From JANWHQ01 sp963775275 (GTDB taxonomy: Bacteria; Pseudomonadota; Alphaproteobacteria; Caulobacterales; Caulobacteraceae), in the NCBI GenBank assembly GCA_963775275.1, contig CAVZII010000005.1:4278001-4342000 (forward strand): DNA of 64,000 nucleotides. The letters are read 5' to 3'. Position 1 is the first letter of the stretch; each line of letters opens with the position of its first letter. Shown in pieces: positions 44,342-53,293 of the stretch. The position numbers were made by a program, and so were the translations under genes. The notes beneath the pieces are model-generated. The model ran no database searches and was not told the DNA's origin. It saw nothing but the letters and a program-made list of their open reading frames with translations.

Positions 44342-45103
44342 TCAGCGCGCCGACGGCCAGACCTCGTGCCGGATCCCGCGCTCATCCAGCACCGCCTCGA
44401 TCTGCTCGCGTCCGCCGCCGGACAGGACCTCGTCGATGACGCCATGCATGGCGCCGTTGGCCTTCAGGTCCCGCACGACCAAGTGGTCGCCGCCCCGGAT
44501 CATGAACACCGTCGCGGGGCCGCGCGCATGACGATGGATCAGCCTCGCGTGGGCGACGTCCAACAGGTGAGCGCCGCCGCAGAAGACGTAGTGATGGCAC
44601 ACGGGCGGCGCCTTCAGCCCGGCGTCCACGCAGGAACGGAACCGCCAGTCCCGGATCAGCGAGATGTGCTCCCTCCAGCGCGTCTCGAAGGGCGCCAGCT
44701 TTGGGTCCACCGAGTACTGCGGGCTGAAGGCAAGCGAAGCTTTGCAGCCCAGGATCTCCCCGAACAGGATCGCGCCGAACGCGCCCATGCTGTTGCCGAG
44801 GGTGTAGCCCGGCCGTCCCCCGAACCGCTCTGTCAGGGTCTCGCGAATCCTCTCGCCTGTCGCATTGTACCAGGTGCGGCTTCGGTCGATGACGAAGCAG
44901 GCGTCCCGCAGCACGCCCGGCCGGCGCAGGCTGTTGCGGAACTCCTCGCGCAGCAGACCGCCGAGCCCGTGGTGCACGCCGGTGAACGACAGGACCAACC
45001 CGTCCTCCGCGCCGCTGCCGGCGCCCGGCTCGAACGCGATCCTGAGATCCTCGGAATCGACGATGGTCTGCAATCGGTCCGCCCCTGGAGGTCCCTGTGC
45101 CAT
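44342..45103 (-). CDS. Alpha/beta hydrolase-fold protein of the sulfotransferase cluster
   Basis: The 253-residue protein contains a nucleophile-elbow-like GNSMGAFGAILFGE near residue 105 and a late histidine in IRGGDHLVVRD near residue 208, consistent with an alpha/beta hydrolase fold. I cannot assign a substrate. It has no signal peptide. It is transcribed with the glycosyltransferase gene 100 bp downstream and follows the Lrp gene by 16 bp, all on the minus strand. A deacylase or esterase acting on a glycan intermediate is one possibility from context only. Confidence 0.62.
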   Translation of the reverse strand: MAQGPPGADRLQTIVDSEDLRIAFEPGAGSGAEDGLVLSFTGVHHGLGGLLREEFRNSLRRPGVLRDACFVIDRSRTWYNATGERIRETLTERFGGRPGYTLGNSMGAFGAILFGEILGCKASLAFSPQYSVDPKLAPFETRWREHISLIRDWRFRSCVDAGLKAPPVCHHYVFCGGAHLLDVAHARLIHRHARGPATVFMIRGGDHLVVRDLKANGAMHGVIDEVLSGGGREQIEAVLDERGIRHEVWPSAR

Positions 45104-45119
45104 CGAAACCCGCTCCCGC

Positions 45120-45653
45120 CTACCCCGCCTCGATCAGCGGCAGGCCCGGGCTCTCCTTGATGGTCCGCATGACGAATGCGGAGCGGACGTCCTTCACCCC
45201 CGGGATCCGGCGCAGACGGTCGAACACGATGTCGGAGTAGGCCGCGCTGTCCTTGGCCGCCACATGCAGGATCGCGTCGTAGCTGCCCGAGACGATGTAG
45301 CAGGACGTGATCTCCGGGATCTCGGCGATCCGTTCCACGAACTCCTGGGCGGTCGAGGCGGTGATGTAGTCGAGCACCAGGGTGACGTAGGCGATGAAGC
45401 CCAGGCCGATGGCGTCCGGATCGAGCCGGGCGGTGTAGCCTCTGATCACGCCCTCCTGCTCCAGCCGGCGGATCCGGCGCGAGCAAGGCGCCTCCGACAG
45501 CCCTACGGCCTGGGCGATCTCGACGTTAGTGGCGCGGCCGTTCTCGCGCAGGACGGCCAGGATCCGCCGGTCGTAGTCGTCCAGCACCGCACGACCCTTG
45601 TGCGATGCGGCAGATTGCTCTGGCGTGGTCAATCTTACTGGTTTCCTGCTCAT
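45120..45653 (-). CDS. Lrp/AsnC family transcriptional regulator
   Basis: The 177-residue protein has an AsnC-type helix-turn-helix (DYDRRILAVLRENGRATNVEIAQAV and SEAPCSRRIRRLE) and a C-terminal RAM domain with IAEIPEITSCYIVSGSYDAILHV, which binds an amino acid. It is divergent from the MetE-like gene with 123 bp between, so regulation of that gene by an amino acid such as methionine is the natural inference. An N-terminal extension of about 20 residues precedes the usual start. Confidence 0.92.
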   Translation of the reverse strand: MSRKPVRLTTPEQSAASHKGRAVLDDYDRRILAVLRENGRATNVEIAQAVGLSEAPCSRRIRRLEQEGVIRGYTARLDPDAIGLGFIAYVTLVLDYITASTAQEFVERIAEIPEITSCYIVSGSYDAILHVAAKDSAAYSDIVFDRLRRIPGVKDVRSAFVMRTIKESPGLPLIEAG

Positions 45654-45776
45654 TTTTCCGGGTTCTCATCATTTCCTTGCGAATTGATGGACCTGAACGC
45701 TGCAATCCGCAAGGACGTACGGCGCGATCCACGCCTATCGTTCCCGCCACGCTCCCCGCCACGAAAGGCCGTGTCC

Positions 45777-46946
45777 ATGTCCGCCACTCTCGACCATCAA
45801 ATCCAGGCCCGGCCAGTTCTGGCGCCGCGCGCGCGCCCGCCGTTCCGCGCCGACCACGTCGGCAGCCTGCTGCGGCCGGCCGCCTTGCAGGCGGCCCGCG
45901 ACGAGGCCGCGCACGGCCGGATCACTCGGGAGACCCTTCAGCGGATCGAGGACGCCGCCATCGGCGAGGCCGTCGCCTTCCAGGAGGCCCTGGGCCTCAG
46001 GTCCGTCACCGACGGCGAGTTCCGCCGGGCCTACTTCCACCTCGACTTCCTGAGCGAGATCTCGGGCTTCGAGGCCTACCAGGACCAGACCGCCGCCCGC
46101 TTCCGCACCGCCGGCGGCCAGGTCTTCGACTTCTCGCCGCCCAAGCTCCGGGTCGCGGGACGGCTGGAGCGCACCCATCCGATCATGCGCCGCGACTATG
46201 AGAGCCTGGCCGGGGCAGTGAAGGGCGCCGCCTCGGCCCGGATCACCATCCCCTCGCCCACCATGGCCCTGCGCGGCGGCCGCGCGGCGGTCGACGCGGC
46301 CGCCTATCCCGAGCTCGAAGCCTTCCACGCGGACCTCGCGCGCATCTACCGCGAGGAGGTCGCCGACCTCGCCGAGGCCGGCTGCCGCTGGCTGCAGCTG
46401 GACGACACCAATCTCGCCTATCTGTGCGATCCCAAGCTGCGCGAGACGAGCCGGGCGGCCGGCCTGGACCCGGACGGGCTGCCGCAGGCCTATGCGGCGC
46501 TGATCAACGACGCCCTCGCCTCCGCGCCGGCCGACATGGTCACGGCGATCCACCTGTGCCGCGGGAACTTCAAGAGCGCCTTCGTCGCCGAGGGCGGCTA
46601 CGACCCGGTGGCCGAGGTGATGTTCAACCAGATCGGCGTCGACGCCTTCTTTCTGGAGTACGACGACGAGCGCTCGGGCGGGTTCGAGCCCCTGCGCTTC
46701 GTGCCCAAGGACAAGTTCGTGGTCCTGGGCCTGATCAGCTCAAAGGTCCCCGCGCTGGAGTCCCGGGACGAGATCCGGCGGCGCGTGGACGAGGCCGCGA
46801 GGTTCCTGCCGCTGGAGCAGCTGTGCCTGTCGCCCCAGTGCGGCTTCGCCTCCACCTGCCACGGCAACGACCTCACCTTCGACGACCAGCGCCGCAAGCT
46901 CGAGCTCGTCATCGACTGCGCCCGCGACATCTGGGGCGAGGCGTAG
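45777..46946 (+). CDS. MetE-like cobalamin-independent methionine synthase family protein
   Basis: The 389-residue protein corresponds to the C-terminal catalytic half of MetE. It has FRADHVGSLLRP at the start, the zinc-ligand region IHLCRGNF around residue 260 and the late cysteine in SPQCGFAST near residue 360. Stand-alone versions, such as YxjG-type proteins, lack the N-terminal folate domain half and may use other methyl donors. It is divergent from an Lrp regulator. ATG 45777 is used; a GTG two codons earlier is possible. Confidence 0.87.
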   Translation: MSATLDHQIQARPVLAPRARPPFRADHVGSLLRPAALQAARDEAAHGRITRETLQRIEDAAIGEAVAFQEALGLRSVTDGEFRRAYFHLDFLSEISGFEAYQDQTAARFRTAGGQVFDFSPPKLRVAGRLERTHPIMRRDYESLAGAVKGAASARITIPSPTMALRGGRAAVDAAAYPELEAFHADLARIYREEVADLAEAGCRWLQLDDTNLAYLCDPKLRETSRAAGLDPDGLPQAYAALINDALASAPADMVTAIHLCRGNFKSAFVAEGGYDPVAEVMFNQIGVDAFFLEYDDERSGGFEPLRFVPKDKFVVLGLISSKVPALESRDEIRRRVDEAARFLPLEQLCLSPQCGFASTCHGNDLTFDDQRRKLELVIDCARDIWGEA

Positions 46947-47002
46947 AGCCGCAAACGTTCAAGGGACCGAGCAGGCCCGGACGGCGGAGCCGTACGTAGG
47001 AG

Positions 47003-47088
47003 AACGCAGAGCCCGCAGAGAAGACGCGCAGTTCGCGGAAGGCGGAGGCTCCTCTGCGTCCTCTGCTCTTCTCAGCGGCCTCTGCGTT
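47003..47088. repeat. Imperfect inverted repeat with CGCAGAG/CTCTGCG arms
   Basis: AACGCAGAGCCCGCAGAGAA on the left pairs imperfectly with TTCTCAGCGGCCTCTGCGTT on the right, enclosing a second set of CTCTGCG motifs. It lies in the gap between the converging MetE-like and hydrolase genes. It resembles the short dispersed palindromes common in Caulobacter-type genomes and may double as a terminator. Confidence 0.6.
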
Positions 47089-47165
47089 GAACTTGCTGGC
47101 CTTCGGCCGGGATGCCGGACTTCCCTGGTGTCCGTGGCGAGCTTGGAAGCTCCAGGCCGGCCCGC

Positions 47166-48119
47166 CTACCCGACCCCTTCCGTCTTCGCCTTCAGGAAGG
47201 CGTCGATGCGGGCGTTGGCCGGGCCGGTGTGGGGATGGCCGATGATGTTGAAGCCGTGGGGCGCGCCCGGATAGATCGCCAGCTCCGCCTCGTTCCCCGC
47301 CGCGATCCAGCGGGCGTAGACGAAGAGGGAATCGTCCAGGAACGGGTCCAGCGTGCCCACGCTGAACAGGGCCGGCGGCATGTCCTTCAGGTTCGCGTAG
47401 AGCGCCGACATGTCCGGGTCGCGCCGCTTGGACGCGTCCGGCGCATAGGCGTTGGAGCAGCCCTTGATGTCCTCCTCGCCGATCAGGTAGCGGCTCATCC
47501 CGTTCCAGTGATTGCTGGGCGAGCCGGAGGTGTCGTAGTTGCCGTAGCTGAGGTTCGCGGCGTGAAAGCCGGTGAACCCGTGCCTGTCGCGCATCCTGAC
47601 CAGCACCGGGACGGCGAGCGTCGCCCCCGCCAACTCCCCGCCGATGGCCAGGGCGCCGCCGCCGAACTCGGCCTTGACGTTGTCCACGAGCCAGACCGCC
47701 GCCGCCTCGCTGTCGTCCCAGGCGGCCGGGTAGGGATGCGCGGGCGCCAGGCGATACTCCACGCTGACGCTCGCCAGGTTCGTGGCGTCGGCGATCCGTT
47801 CCAGCATGGCGTCGTCCTGGTCGGCCGAGCCCATGATGAGTCCGCCGCCGTGGAAGTGCAGATAGGCGCCGTGCGGCGATCCCGACGCCGGCGGCACGAT
47901 CCGGACCTCGACCTCGTGGCCGTTCGCCTTGATGCTGCGCACGCTCGCCCGGGCCGACTTGGGCCTCGCGGCCATTGGCCCCGGCGAATCCCCGCTCCGC
48001 TCCGAGATCGGCGGCGCGGCCGCCGCCCTGGCCAGGAACGCCTCGTTGAACGCCCTGACCTCCGGCGAGATCGCCTCGGGCCGGAACAGCTTGGGATCGA
48101 ATGGATTTGCGGCAGTCAT
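47166..48119 (-). CDS. Hormone-sensitive-lipase-like alpha/beta hydrolase lacking the catalytic serine
   Basis: The 317-residue protein has the oxyanion HGGG motif in LHFHGGGLIMGS near residue 90, a late Asp in GTLDPFLDD and His in GAPHGFN. The nucleophile elbow, normally GESAG or GDSAG, reads GELAG with Leu163 in place of serine (codon TTG, one change from TCG). As written it cannot use the normal mechanism, so it is either a non-catalytic relative or carries a point mutation or error. It is seven bases downstream of the tandem SnoaL-like gene, same strand. Confidence 0.82.
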   Translation of the reverse strand: MTAANPFDPKLFRPEAISPEVRAFNEAFLARAAAAPPISERSGDSPGPMAARPKSARASVRSIKANGHEVEVRIVPPASGSPHGAYLHFHGGGLIMGSADQDDAMLERIADATNLASVSVEYRLAPAHPYPAAWDDSEAAAVWLVDNVKAEFGGGALAIGGELAGATLAVPVLVRMRDRHGFTGFHAANLSYGNYDTSGSPSNHWNGMSRYLIGEEDIKGCSNAYAPDASKRRDPDMSALYANLKDMPPALFSVGTLDPFLDDSLFVYARWIAAGNEAELAIYPGAPHGFNIIGHPHTGPANARIDAFLKAKTEGVG

Positions 48120-48126
48120 GCGGACC

Positions 48127-48924
48127 TCATCTCGGCGGCGCGTCTCTCTTCCGGGCGACCTGGATGCGGCAGATCTTCCCGTCCCTCAGGGTGTAGAAGA
48201 CGAAGACGGGGACCTTCAGCACCTGGCCCTTCTTCAGCGGCATCGGCGCGAAGTCCGACGCGTCCTCGATGGCGGTGAAGGTCGAGACGATGTCGGCGCA
48301 CATGCCGTTGTCGTCCGCGACCAGCTGCTTCAGCTCGAGGCTTTCACGAATTCTCGTGAACATGTCCTTGTAAAACTTGACGATTCCATCGCCGCCCTGA
48401 AGCGTCAGCTGGCCGATCTCGGCGACGCAGTCGTCGGTGTAGTACCTGCGGAATCCGGCGAAGTCGGCGTTCGAGAAGGCGCGGGTATAGGCCATGAACG
48501 CCTCCCGCTCCTCGGGCCGGCCGCCCACGCGCGGTCCCGGCGCCGTCACGCCCACGCCCGGCGGCCAGGTGGAGGTCTTCAGATAGGCGACCTTGCCGTC
48601 CCGGGTCAGATAGTGGGCGAAGAACTTGACCGTCACGGTCTCGCCGGTCTTCAGCGCGCCGAAGGTGAAGTCCGGCCGGTCGCGCGTGGCGGTGAAGTCC
48701 ATGTCGATCTCGACGAAGATCCGCTCGCCGTCCTCGATGATCGCCTGGGGCCGCATGGTCTCCAGGATCCCGTCGTGGGCCCACGCCAGGAACTTCGTCA
48801 TGCCCTCGTGGCCGCGATAGACGTTCGGGCCGCTCTGCATGACGCAGTCCTCGGTCCAGAAGTCGCGGATCAGGGCCGCGTCGTCGTAGCGGTTGAACGC
48901 CGCCATGTAGTCGGCGAAACGCAT
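48127..48924 (-). CDS. Protein with two SnoaL/NTF2-like domains
   Basis: The 265-residue protein is an internal duplication of the NTF2-like cone fold. Both halves show a YMAAFNRYDDAALIRDFWTED / YTRAFSNADFAGFRRYYTDD pattern at about residues 6 and 143, with matching later strands (TGETVTVKFFAHYLTRDGKV and KGQVLKVPVFVFYTLRDGKI). Members include polyketide cyclases, isomerases and proteins of unknown use. It is the first gene of a two-gene operon with the lipase-like protein. Function unknown. Confidence 0.78.
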   Translation of the reverse strand: MRFADYMAAFNRYDDAALIRDFWTEDCVMQSGPNVYRGHEGMTKFLAWAHDGILETMRPQAIIEDGERIFVEIDMDFTATRDRPDFTFGALKTGETVTVKFFAHYLTRDGKVAYLKTSTWPPGVGVTAPGPRVGGRPEEREAFMAYTRAFSNADFAGFRRYYTDDCVAEIGQLTLQGGDGIVKFYKDMFTRIRESLELKQLVADDNGMCADIVSTFTAIEDASDFAPMPLKKGQVLKVPVFVFYTLRDGKICRIQVARKRDAPPR

Positions 48925-49051
48925 CGTCCCTCCCGGCCTGGCCCGGCTCTGCGGCCGGCGCGCGCCGAACTAGCCCCGGCGGGCGAAGGGGTGTCAAGGA
49001 GCCTGATATGGGCTTTGCGGAGGACCTCGACCGGGTTCCGCCTGCCGAACC

Positions 49052-49831
49052 TCAGCCCTTGGCGTCCGATGAGGCGCCCCCGGCCTCCGGACAGCATTGG
49101 GCGCCGCTCGCCGTCGCCGCTTCGGGCGTCCACTGCGGCAGGCTCGCCGGGCCGGCGTAGATGAAGGTCCCCGGCGCCATGCGCCCCAGCACATAGGGAT
49201 AGTCCTCGCCGGCGAAGGCGAAGCAGCCGTCGCTGCGCCCCGCCTGGCCCTTGCCGTCCGCGCCGATGTGGGCGGCGATCCAGTCCCTGCTCGCATAGTT
49301 CCGGCCGTCCGACCGGTTGGCCTCATGGATCACGATGCAGCGGCAGCGGGCGTTGGAGTCGGTGGGGTCGAGCCCGTCCAGACGCACCGCGCGCGACAGG
49401 TGCGCGGGGCTGTCATAAGCCTCGCCCGTGACATAGGCGCCGGTCGAGGTCGCCAGCGAGCCCATGGCGTTGGACACCCGCTCCACCCGGCCGTTCTGGT
49501 CGGGGTCCGAGCCCTTGCCGTGGGTGGTCACGACCAGCCGCACCGAGCCGTCATGGAGGTTGAGCACATAGAACCGCGGCGCCCAGCTCGGGCGCGACAG
49601 GTCCACCACCGCGATCCGACGCCGGTTCGTGACCTCGTCCTCGTGCGCCCGCAGGCTCCTCAGCGCGGCCCTCAGGAGCCCCCGCTCGATCAGGCCGTTG
49701 CGGTCGAGCAGCACCCCGTGGCGCACCACCCGCGGCGGGCGCCAAACTCGAGCCTGCGCCGGCGTTGCAAGGCCCGCAGCCAGGGCCGCCAGCATGAGCG
49801 CGGTGAGAACGCGAAGGGTCCAGGGTTTCAT
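49052..49831 (-). CDS. Murein L,D-transpeptidase catalytic domain family protein
   Basis: The 259-residue protein starts at ATG 49831 with a signal peptide (RVLTALMLAALAAGLATPAQA). It belongs to the group with AVVDLSRPSWAPRFYVLNLHDG, a histidine in CIVIHEANRSDG and the catalytic cysteine in GRSDGCFAF near residue 203. It would form or exchange 3-3 peptidoglycan links in the periplasm. A Cys/Ala-rich tail ends the protein. It is 65 bp downstream of the M20 peptidase gene on the same strand. Confidence 0.82.
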   Translation of the reverse strand: MKPWTLRVLTALMLAALAAGLATPAQARVWRPPRVVRHGVLLDRNGLIERGLLRAALRSLRAHEDEVTNRRRIAVVDLSRPSWAPRFYVLNLHDGSVRLVVTTHGKGSDPDQNGRVERVSNAMGSLATSTGAYVTGEAYDSPAHLSRAVRLDGLDPTDSNARCRCIVIHEANRSDGRNYASRDWIAAHIGADGKGQAGRSDGCFAFAGEDYPYVLGRMAPGTFIYAGPASLPQWTPEAATASGAQCCPEAGGASSDAKG

Positions 49832-49896
49832 CGACGCATGGGTCCGGGCGCGACAGGCTACTGCGCCGCCCCCGCTGCTCAAAGGCAGGGCGCGCC

Positions 49897-51294
49897 CTAC
49901 TTCGACAGGTCCGGGATCAGGGACAGGTAGTAGTCGATCGCCGGCCCGATGTTGGCGATCGGCGTGCGCTCGTTCAGCCCGTGCGAGAAGTCCTCGGATT
50001 CCTTGATGAACACCGGGCTCGCGCCATAGCTCGGCACATGGTGATAGCGGAGCCACATGCTGTCGCTGGCGCCGGACGCCATGGACGGGAAGATCGGCAC
50101 GCCGGGATAGACCTTGCCCAGCGCCTTGGTCACCGCCGCCACGAAGTCCGGGCGCATGGGCGAGGGATCGTTGGCCACCGAGCCCACCGTCACGTCCTTG
50201 AAGCTCGCCTCCGGCGCGTCGGCGGCGCTCTTCAGCTCGGCCATGATCGAGGCCGGCGAATGGCCGGGGAAGATGCGGCAGTTGACGTTGGCCTCGGCCC
50301 GCTGCGGCAGGGCGTTCAGGGCGTGGCCGGCGTCGACCATGGTGGCCACGCAGGTGGTGCCGATCTTGCCGACCATGGCCGGATTGTCCGACAGGGTCGC
50401 GATGGCGTCGGGATCGGCCGGGTCGGCGGCGAACGCCCGCATGGCCGCGCCGGTCCTGGCGTCCTCATGGTCGGCGGCCTTGAGGAAATAGGCCTTGGTC
50501 AGCGCGTTCTCCTCGGGCTTGAACGGATGGTGCGCGATGTTCAGCAGCGCCTGCGCCAGCTGATAGATCGCATTGTCCCTGCGCGGCTCCGAGGAGTGGC
50601 CGCCGGGGTTGGTCACCGTCAGCTGGAAGTCGGCGTAGGTCTTCTCCGCGCCCTGCCAGGTGAAGTACTCCGGCTTGCCGGTGATCTCGTCCAGCACCCC
50701 GCCGCCGCCGTCGATGTTCAGCACCAGGTCGGCGTTGGAGAGCTTGTCGGCGATGACGGCGCTGGTCTTCATCGCCGTCTCCTCGTCGCCGGAGAACTCG
50801 ATGACGATGTCGCGGCGGGGCTTGTAGCCCTCGCGCTTCAGCTCGATCAGGGCGGCGATGGCGATCGCGCCGTCGAGCTTCATGTCCGTGGCGCCGCGGC
50901 CGAAGAGGTAGCCGTTCTCCACCACCGGCGTGAACGGGTCGCGCCGCCAGTCCTCCGGCTTGGCCTCCACCACGTCCATGTGGCCCGAGATCACCAGCGG
51001 CCCGAGCCTGGGGTCCGATCCCGGCCAGCGGGCGATCAGATAGGCGGTGTCATCCACCGGCGTGATCGTCACGTCCTCGGGCCGGAACCCGCCGGCTGTC
51101 AGCGCCGCCCTGTAGAGTGCGGCCACATCCGGGGTCTTGTTGCCGGGACCCGCCACCGATCGCAGGGAGATCGCCTTCTCGGCCAGGTCCAGCGCCTGGG
51201 CCTCGGCCGCCGGATGTCGAGGGATCGCCGCCCCGGCCGGGCCCGCAAGCCCCGCAACCGTCGCCGCCAGAACCGCCGCCAGGACCACGCGCAT
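49897..51294 (-). CDS. M20 family metallopeptidase, secreted
   Basis: The 465-residue protein has a signal peptide (VVLAAVLAATVAGLAGPAGA) and the M20 zinc sites: VISGHMDVV with the first His/Asp near residue 105, GRGATDMKLD, and FSGDEET with the catalytic Glu. The dimerisation domain around NPGGHSSEPRRDNAI is present. Relatives cleave dipeptides, N-acyl amino acids or carboxypeptidase substrates in the periplasm. Full length. It may be co-transcribed with the L,D-transpeptidase downstream; the DUF3237 gene lies 132 bp upstream. Confidence 0.9.
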   Translation of the reverse strand: MRVVLAAVLAATVAGLAGPAGAAIPRHPAAEAQALDLAEKAISLRSVAGPGNKTPDVAALYRAALTAGGFRPEDVTITPVDDTAYLIARWPGSDPRLGPLVISGHMDVVEAKPEDWRRDPFTPVVENGYLFGRGATDMKLDGAIAIAALIELKREGYKPRRDIVIEFSGDEETAMKTSAVIADKLSNADLVLNIDGGGGVLDEITGKPEYFTWQGAEKTYADFQLTVTNPGGHSSEPRRDNAIYQLAQALLNIAHHPFKPEENALTKAYFLKAADHEDARTGAAMRAFAADPADPDAIATLSDNPAMVGKIGTTCVATMVDAGHALNALPQRAEANVNCRIFPGHSPASIMAELKSAADAPEASFKDVTVGSVANDPSPMRPDFVAAVTKALGKVYPGVPIFPSMASGASDSMWLRYHHVPSYGASPVFIKESEDFSHGLNERTPIANIGPAIDYYLSLIPDLSK

Positions 51295-51426
51295 GCCGAT
51301 GCCTCCACGCTCCAGCTCGCGTCCTAGGCCCGTTCCCGGACCGGCGGAACAGGGACGTGCACCGACGGACGCTTTCGCCCGCGATCGTCCAGGCGGCGGG
51401 CGCCCGCCAGGCGGATCGCGCGCGCC

Positions 51427-51930
51427 TCAGCCCACCTTCCAGATGGTGATCCTGACCGCCGGGTGGTCCTTGTCGCCGGCCGGGGTGATCCGGCTGACGA
51501 AGATGGCGTCGTTCAGCCAGCCGTAGCGGCCCGCCGGCGCCTCGAAGCGCGGCGCGGCGTAGAGGTACGCCTGCCCATCCTTGCCGGGCGGGACGATGAC
51601 GCCCTGGTTCCTCACATGGATGACCACATGGTCGTCGGTCTCGATCATGTACCCGGCGTCCACGGTCACCGAGCCGTCCGCGCGCACGAGCTGCTGGTCC
51701 GCCCCGCCCGGCAGGATGCGGCCCGACACCCCCGGCCCCGAAAAGCTCCCGCCGGTGATCGGGATGGCCTGGCGGCGGCCCTGGGGCGTATCGCCGATCA
51801 TCACCAGGGGCGCGAGGTCCGCGACCTCCTCGAAGGCGAAGGTCAGCGGCGGCGCCGGCCGCTCGGGCTCGGCGGCCAGTGCGCTCGTTCCGACAACGGC
51901 TGCGAGCAGCGACGGCAAGGCGGCCTTCAT
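51427..51930 (-). CDS. DUF3237 domain protein, secreted
   Basis: A signal peptide (MKAALPSLLAAVVGTSALA) leads into a DUF3237-type beta barrel: FAFEEVADLAPLVMIGDTPQ, GGSFSGPGVSGRILPGGAD, and YGWLNDAIFVSRI near the C-terminus. The 167-residue length is normal for the family plus leader. DUF3237 proteins have no established activity; cytoplasmic members are common, so the signal peptide here is notable. No operon partner is obvious. Confidence 0.8.
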   Translation of the reverse strand: MKAALPSLLAAVVGTSALAAEPERPAPPLTFAFEEVADLAPLVMIGDTPQGRRQAIPITGGSFSGPGVSGRILPGGADQQLVRADGSVTVDAGYMIETDDHVVIHVRNQGVIVPPGKDGQAYLYAAPRFEAPAGRYGWLNDAIFVSRITPAGDKDHPAVRITIWKVG

Positions 51931-52158
51931 TCTGTGTCTCCCCGCAGCGCCTCTGGCGGGCGGCGGAGGCAGCTAGGCTCGGGTCGGACCATGGTGTCAA
52001 GGCGACCGGCGATGGCGCCGCCGCCACACCGGATCATTCTTTGAGGGTCCGGCTTCATCGCCCGCGGCGCAGGTCTAGGTTGCCCGCCGCGATTCGCCTG
52101 CGCGCCATTTCCCCGGCCATCCGCGGGCGTCGTCACGCGATTCAATGAGGACCAAGAC

Positions 52159-52899
52159 ATGCATCTCAAACTGTTGGCGACGGCTCTGGCCGGCGCCCTC
52201 GGCCTGGCCGCGATCGGCGGCGCCTCCGCCCAGGCCGCCCCCAACGCCGCGACCTGGAACGGCCCCTATGCGGGCGTTCTGGTCGGCGCCCAGCTCGGCA
52301 GCGCGGAATTCTCCTTGCCCGGCGACGTGAGCGACGTTCTGCTGAAGTCCACCGCCGGCAAGACCGCCTTCGAGGGCGGCGCCCTGGTCGGATTCGATCA
52401 CCAGATGGGCGACCTCGTGGTCGGCGTCGAGGGCGACTTCACGGACACCAATAGGGTCCGCCAGGTTACCGCGTGCAACGTGACCGATGGCTGCTGGACG
52501 CCAAATCACGACTCCTTCACCACCCACAACCTGCTCAAGGAGACCGAGCAGGGCCACGTGCGCCTTCGCGCGGGCATGGCCAGCGGGAACAGCCTGTTCT
52601 ACGTCGCGGGCGGCTACAGCATCGCCGCCGCCCAGCTCAACCTTATCGGCGATTGCTGGAACTCCAGCAGTCCCTCCACCCCCTTGGTATTCACCTATCA
52701 GCGCAACGAGACCCTCTCAGGCTTCAATGTCGGCGCCGGCGTCGAGACGGCGCTCTCGCGTCACCTGTCGATGCGGGCCGAGTACCTTTTCGACGATTAC
52801 GGCGCCCACCTCTTCCCAGGCGACGGCGCCGAGTGGAACGACCGCAGAATCTCGGTGAAGAACTCCAACCTCCGCGTGGGCGTCAGCTACCGGTTCTGA
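52159..52899 (+). CDS. Outer-membrane beta-barrel protein (Omp31/Opacity-like)
   Basis: The 246-residue protein has a signal peptide (LLATALAGALGLAAIGGASAQA), alternating strands such as GALVGFDHQMGDLVVGVEGDF and MRAEYLFDDYG, and ends LRVGVSYRF with the terminal Phe required for barrel assembly. It fits the eight-stranded porin family of alphaproteobacteria. Two pairs of cysteines may form extracellular disulfides. A GAGGA ribosome site precedes the ATG. Likely single-gene unit; role structural or immune-surface, not further defined. Confidence 0.85.
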   Translation: MHLKLLATALAGALGLAAIGGASAQAAPNAATWNGPYAGVLVGAQLGSAEFSLPGDVSDVLLKSTAGKTAFEGGALVGFDHQMGDLVVGVEGDFTDTNRVRQVTACNVTDGCWTPNHDSFTTHNLLKETEQGHVRLRAGMASGNSLFYVAGGYSIAAAQLNLIGDCWNSSSPSTPLVFTYQRNETLSGFNVGAGVETALSRHLSMRAEYLFDDYGAHLFPGDGAEWNDRRISVKNSNLRVGVSYRF

Positions 52900-52951
52900 G
52901 GGGCCGCGTCTGACGTACGCCGGCGGCCGTGGTGATCCTGCGGCCGCCGGG

Positions 52952-53293
52952 TCAGGGCGCCAGGGCCAACGCCCCGGTGATCGGGTCGACCTCCTGGGCG
53001 GGCGCCGGCCCGATCCCGACGCAGGTCGGGGTCCCGGCCTCGACCACCGTGCGGCCGGCGTCCCGGACCACGAGGGTCGGCAGCACCGCCCGCTCGGCCT
53101 CGGCCGCGATCGCCAGCAGCGCCTCCTCGGAGCCGCACTGCAGGACGATCTTCGGCATGCCGGCCTCGAGCCAGGCGATCTGGGCCTCACGGCGAGCGCG
53201 CAGGAACGCCCCGATGGCCGCGTGCGCGACCTGGGCCGCCATCTTGCCCGGCGGCAGGCCGAGCGCCTGGTTGACCACGATGACCTGCTTCAC
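52952..53293 (-). CDS. Peptidyl-tRNA hydrolase 2 (PTH2) family protein
   Basis: The 113-residue protein resembles the archaeal/eukaryotic PTH2 fold: KQVIVVNQALGLPPGKMAAQVAHAA at the N-terminus, a central IVLQCGSEEAL strand-helix and a C-terminal TPTCVGIGPAPAQEVDPITGAL. Bacterial members occur beside the usual Pth and are poorly studied. The GTG start overlaps the stop of a small upstream frame (GTGA). It would release peptides from peptidyl-tRNA if active. Confidence 0.83.
   Translation of the reverse strand: MKQVIVVNQALGLPPGKMAAQVAHAAIGAFLRARREAQIAWLEAGMPKIVLQCGSEEALLAIAAEAERAVLPTLVVRDAGRTVVEAGTPTCVGIGPAPAQEVDPITGALALAP

Noticed and set aside
45654..45776. A SAM or cobalamin riboswitch before the MetE-like gene
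   Set aside because: The gap shows none of the conserved cores of these riboswitches.
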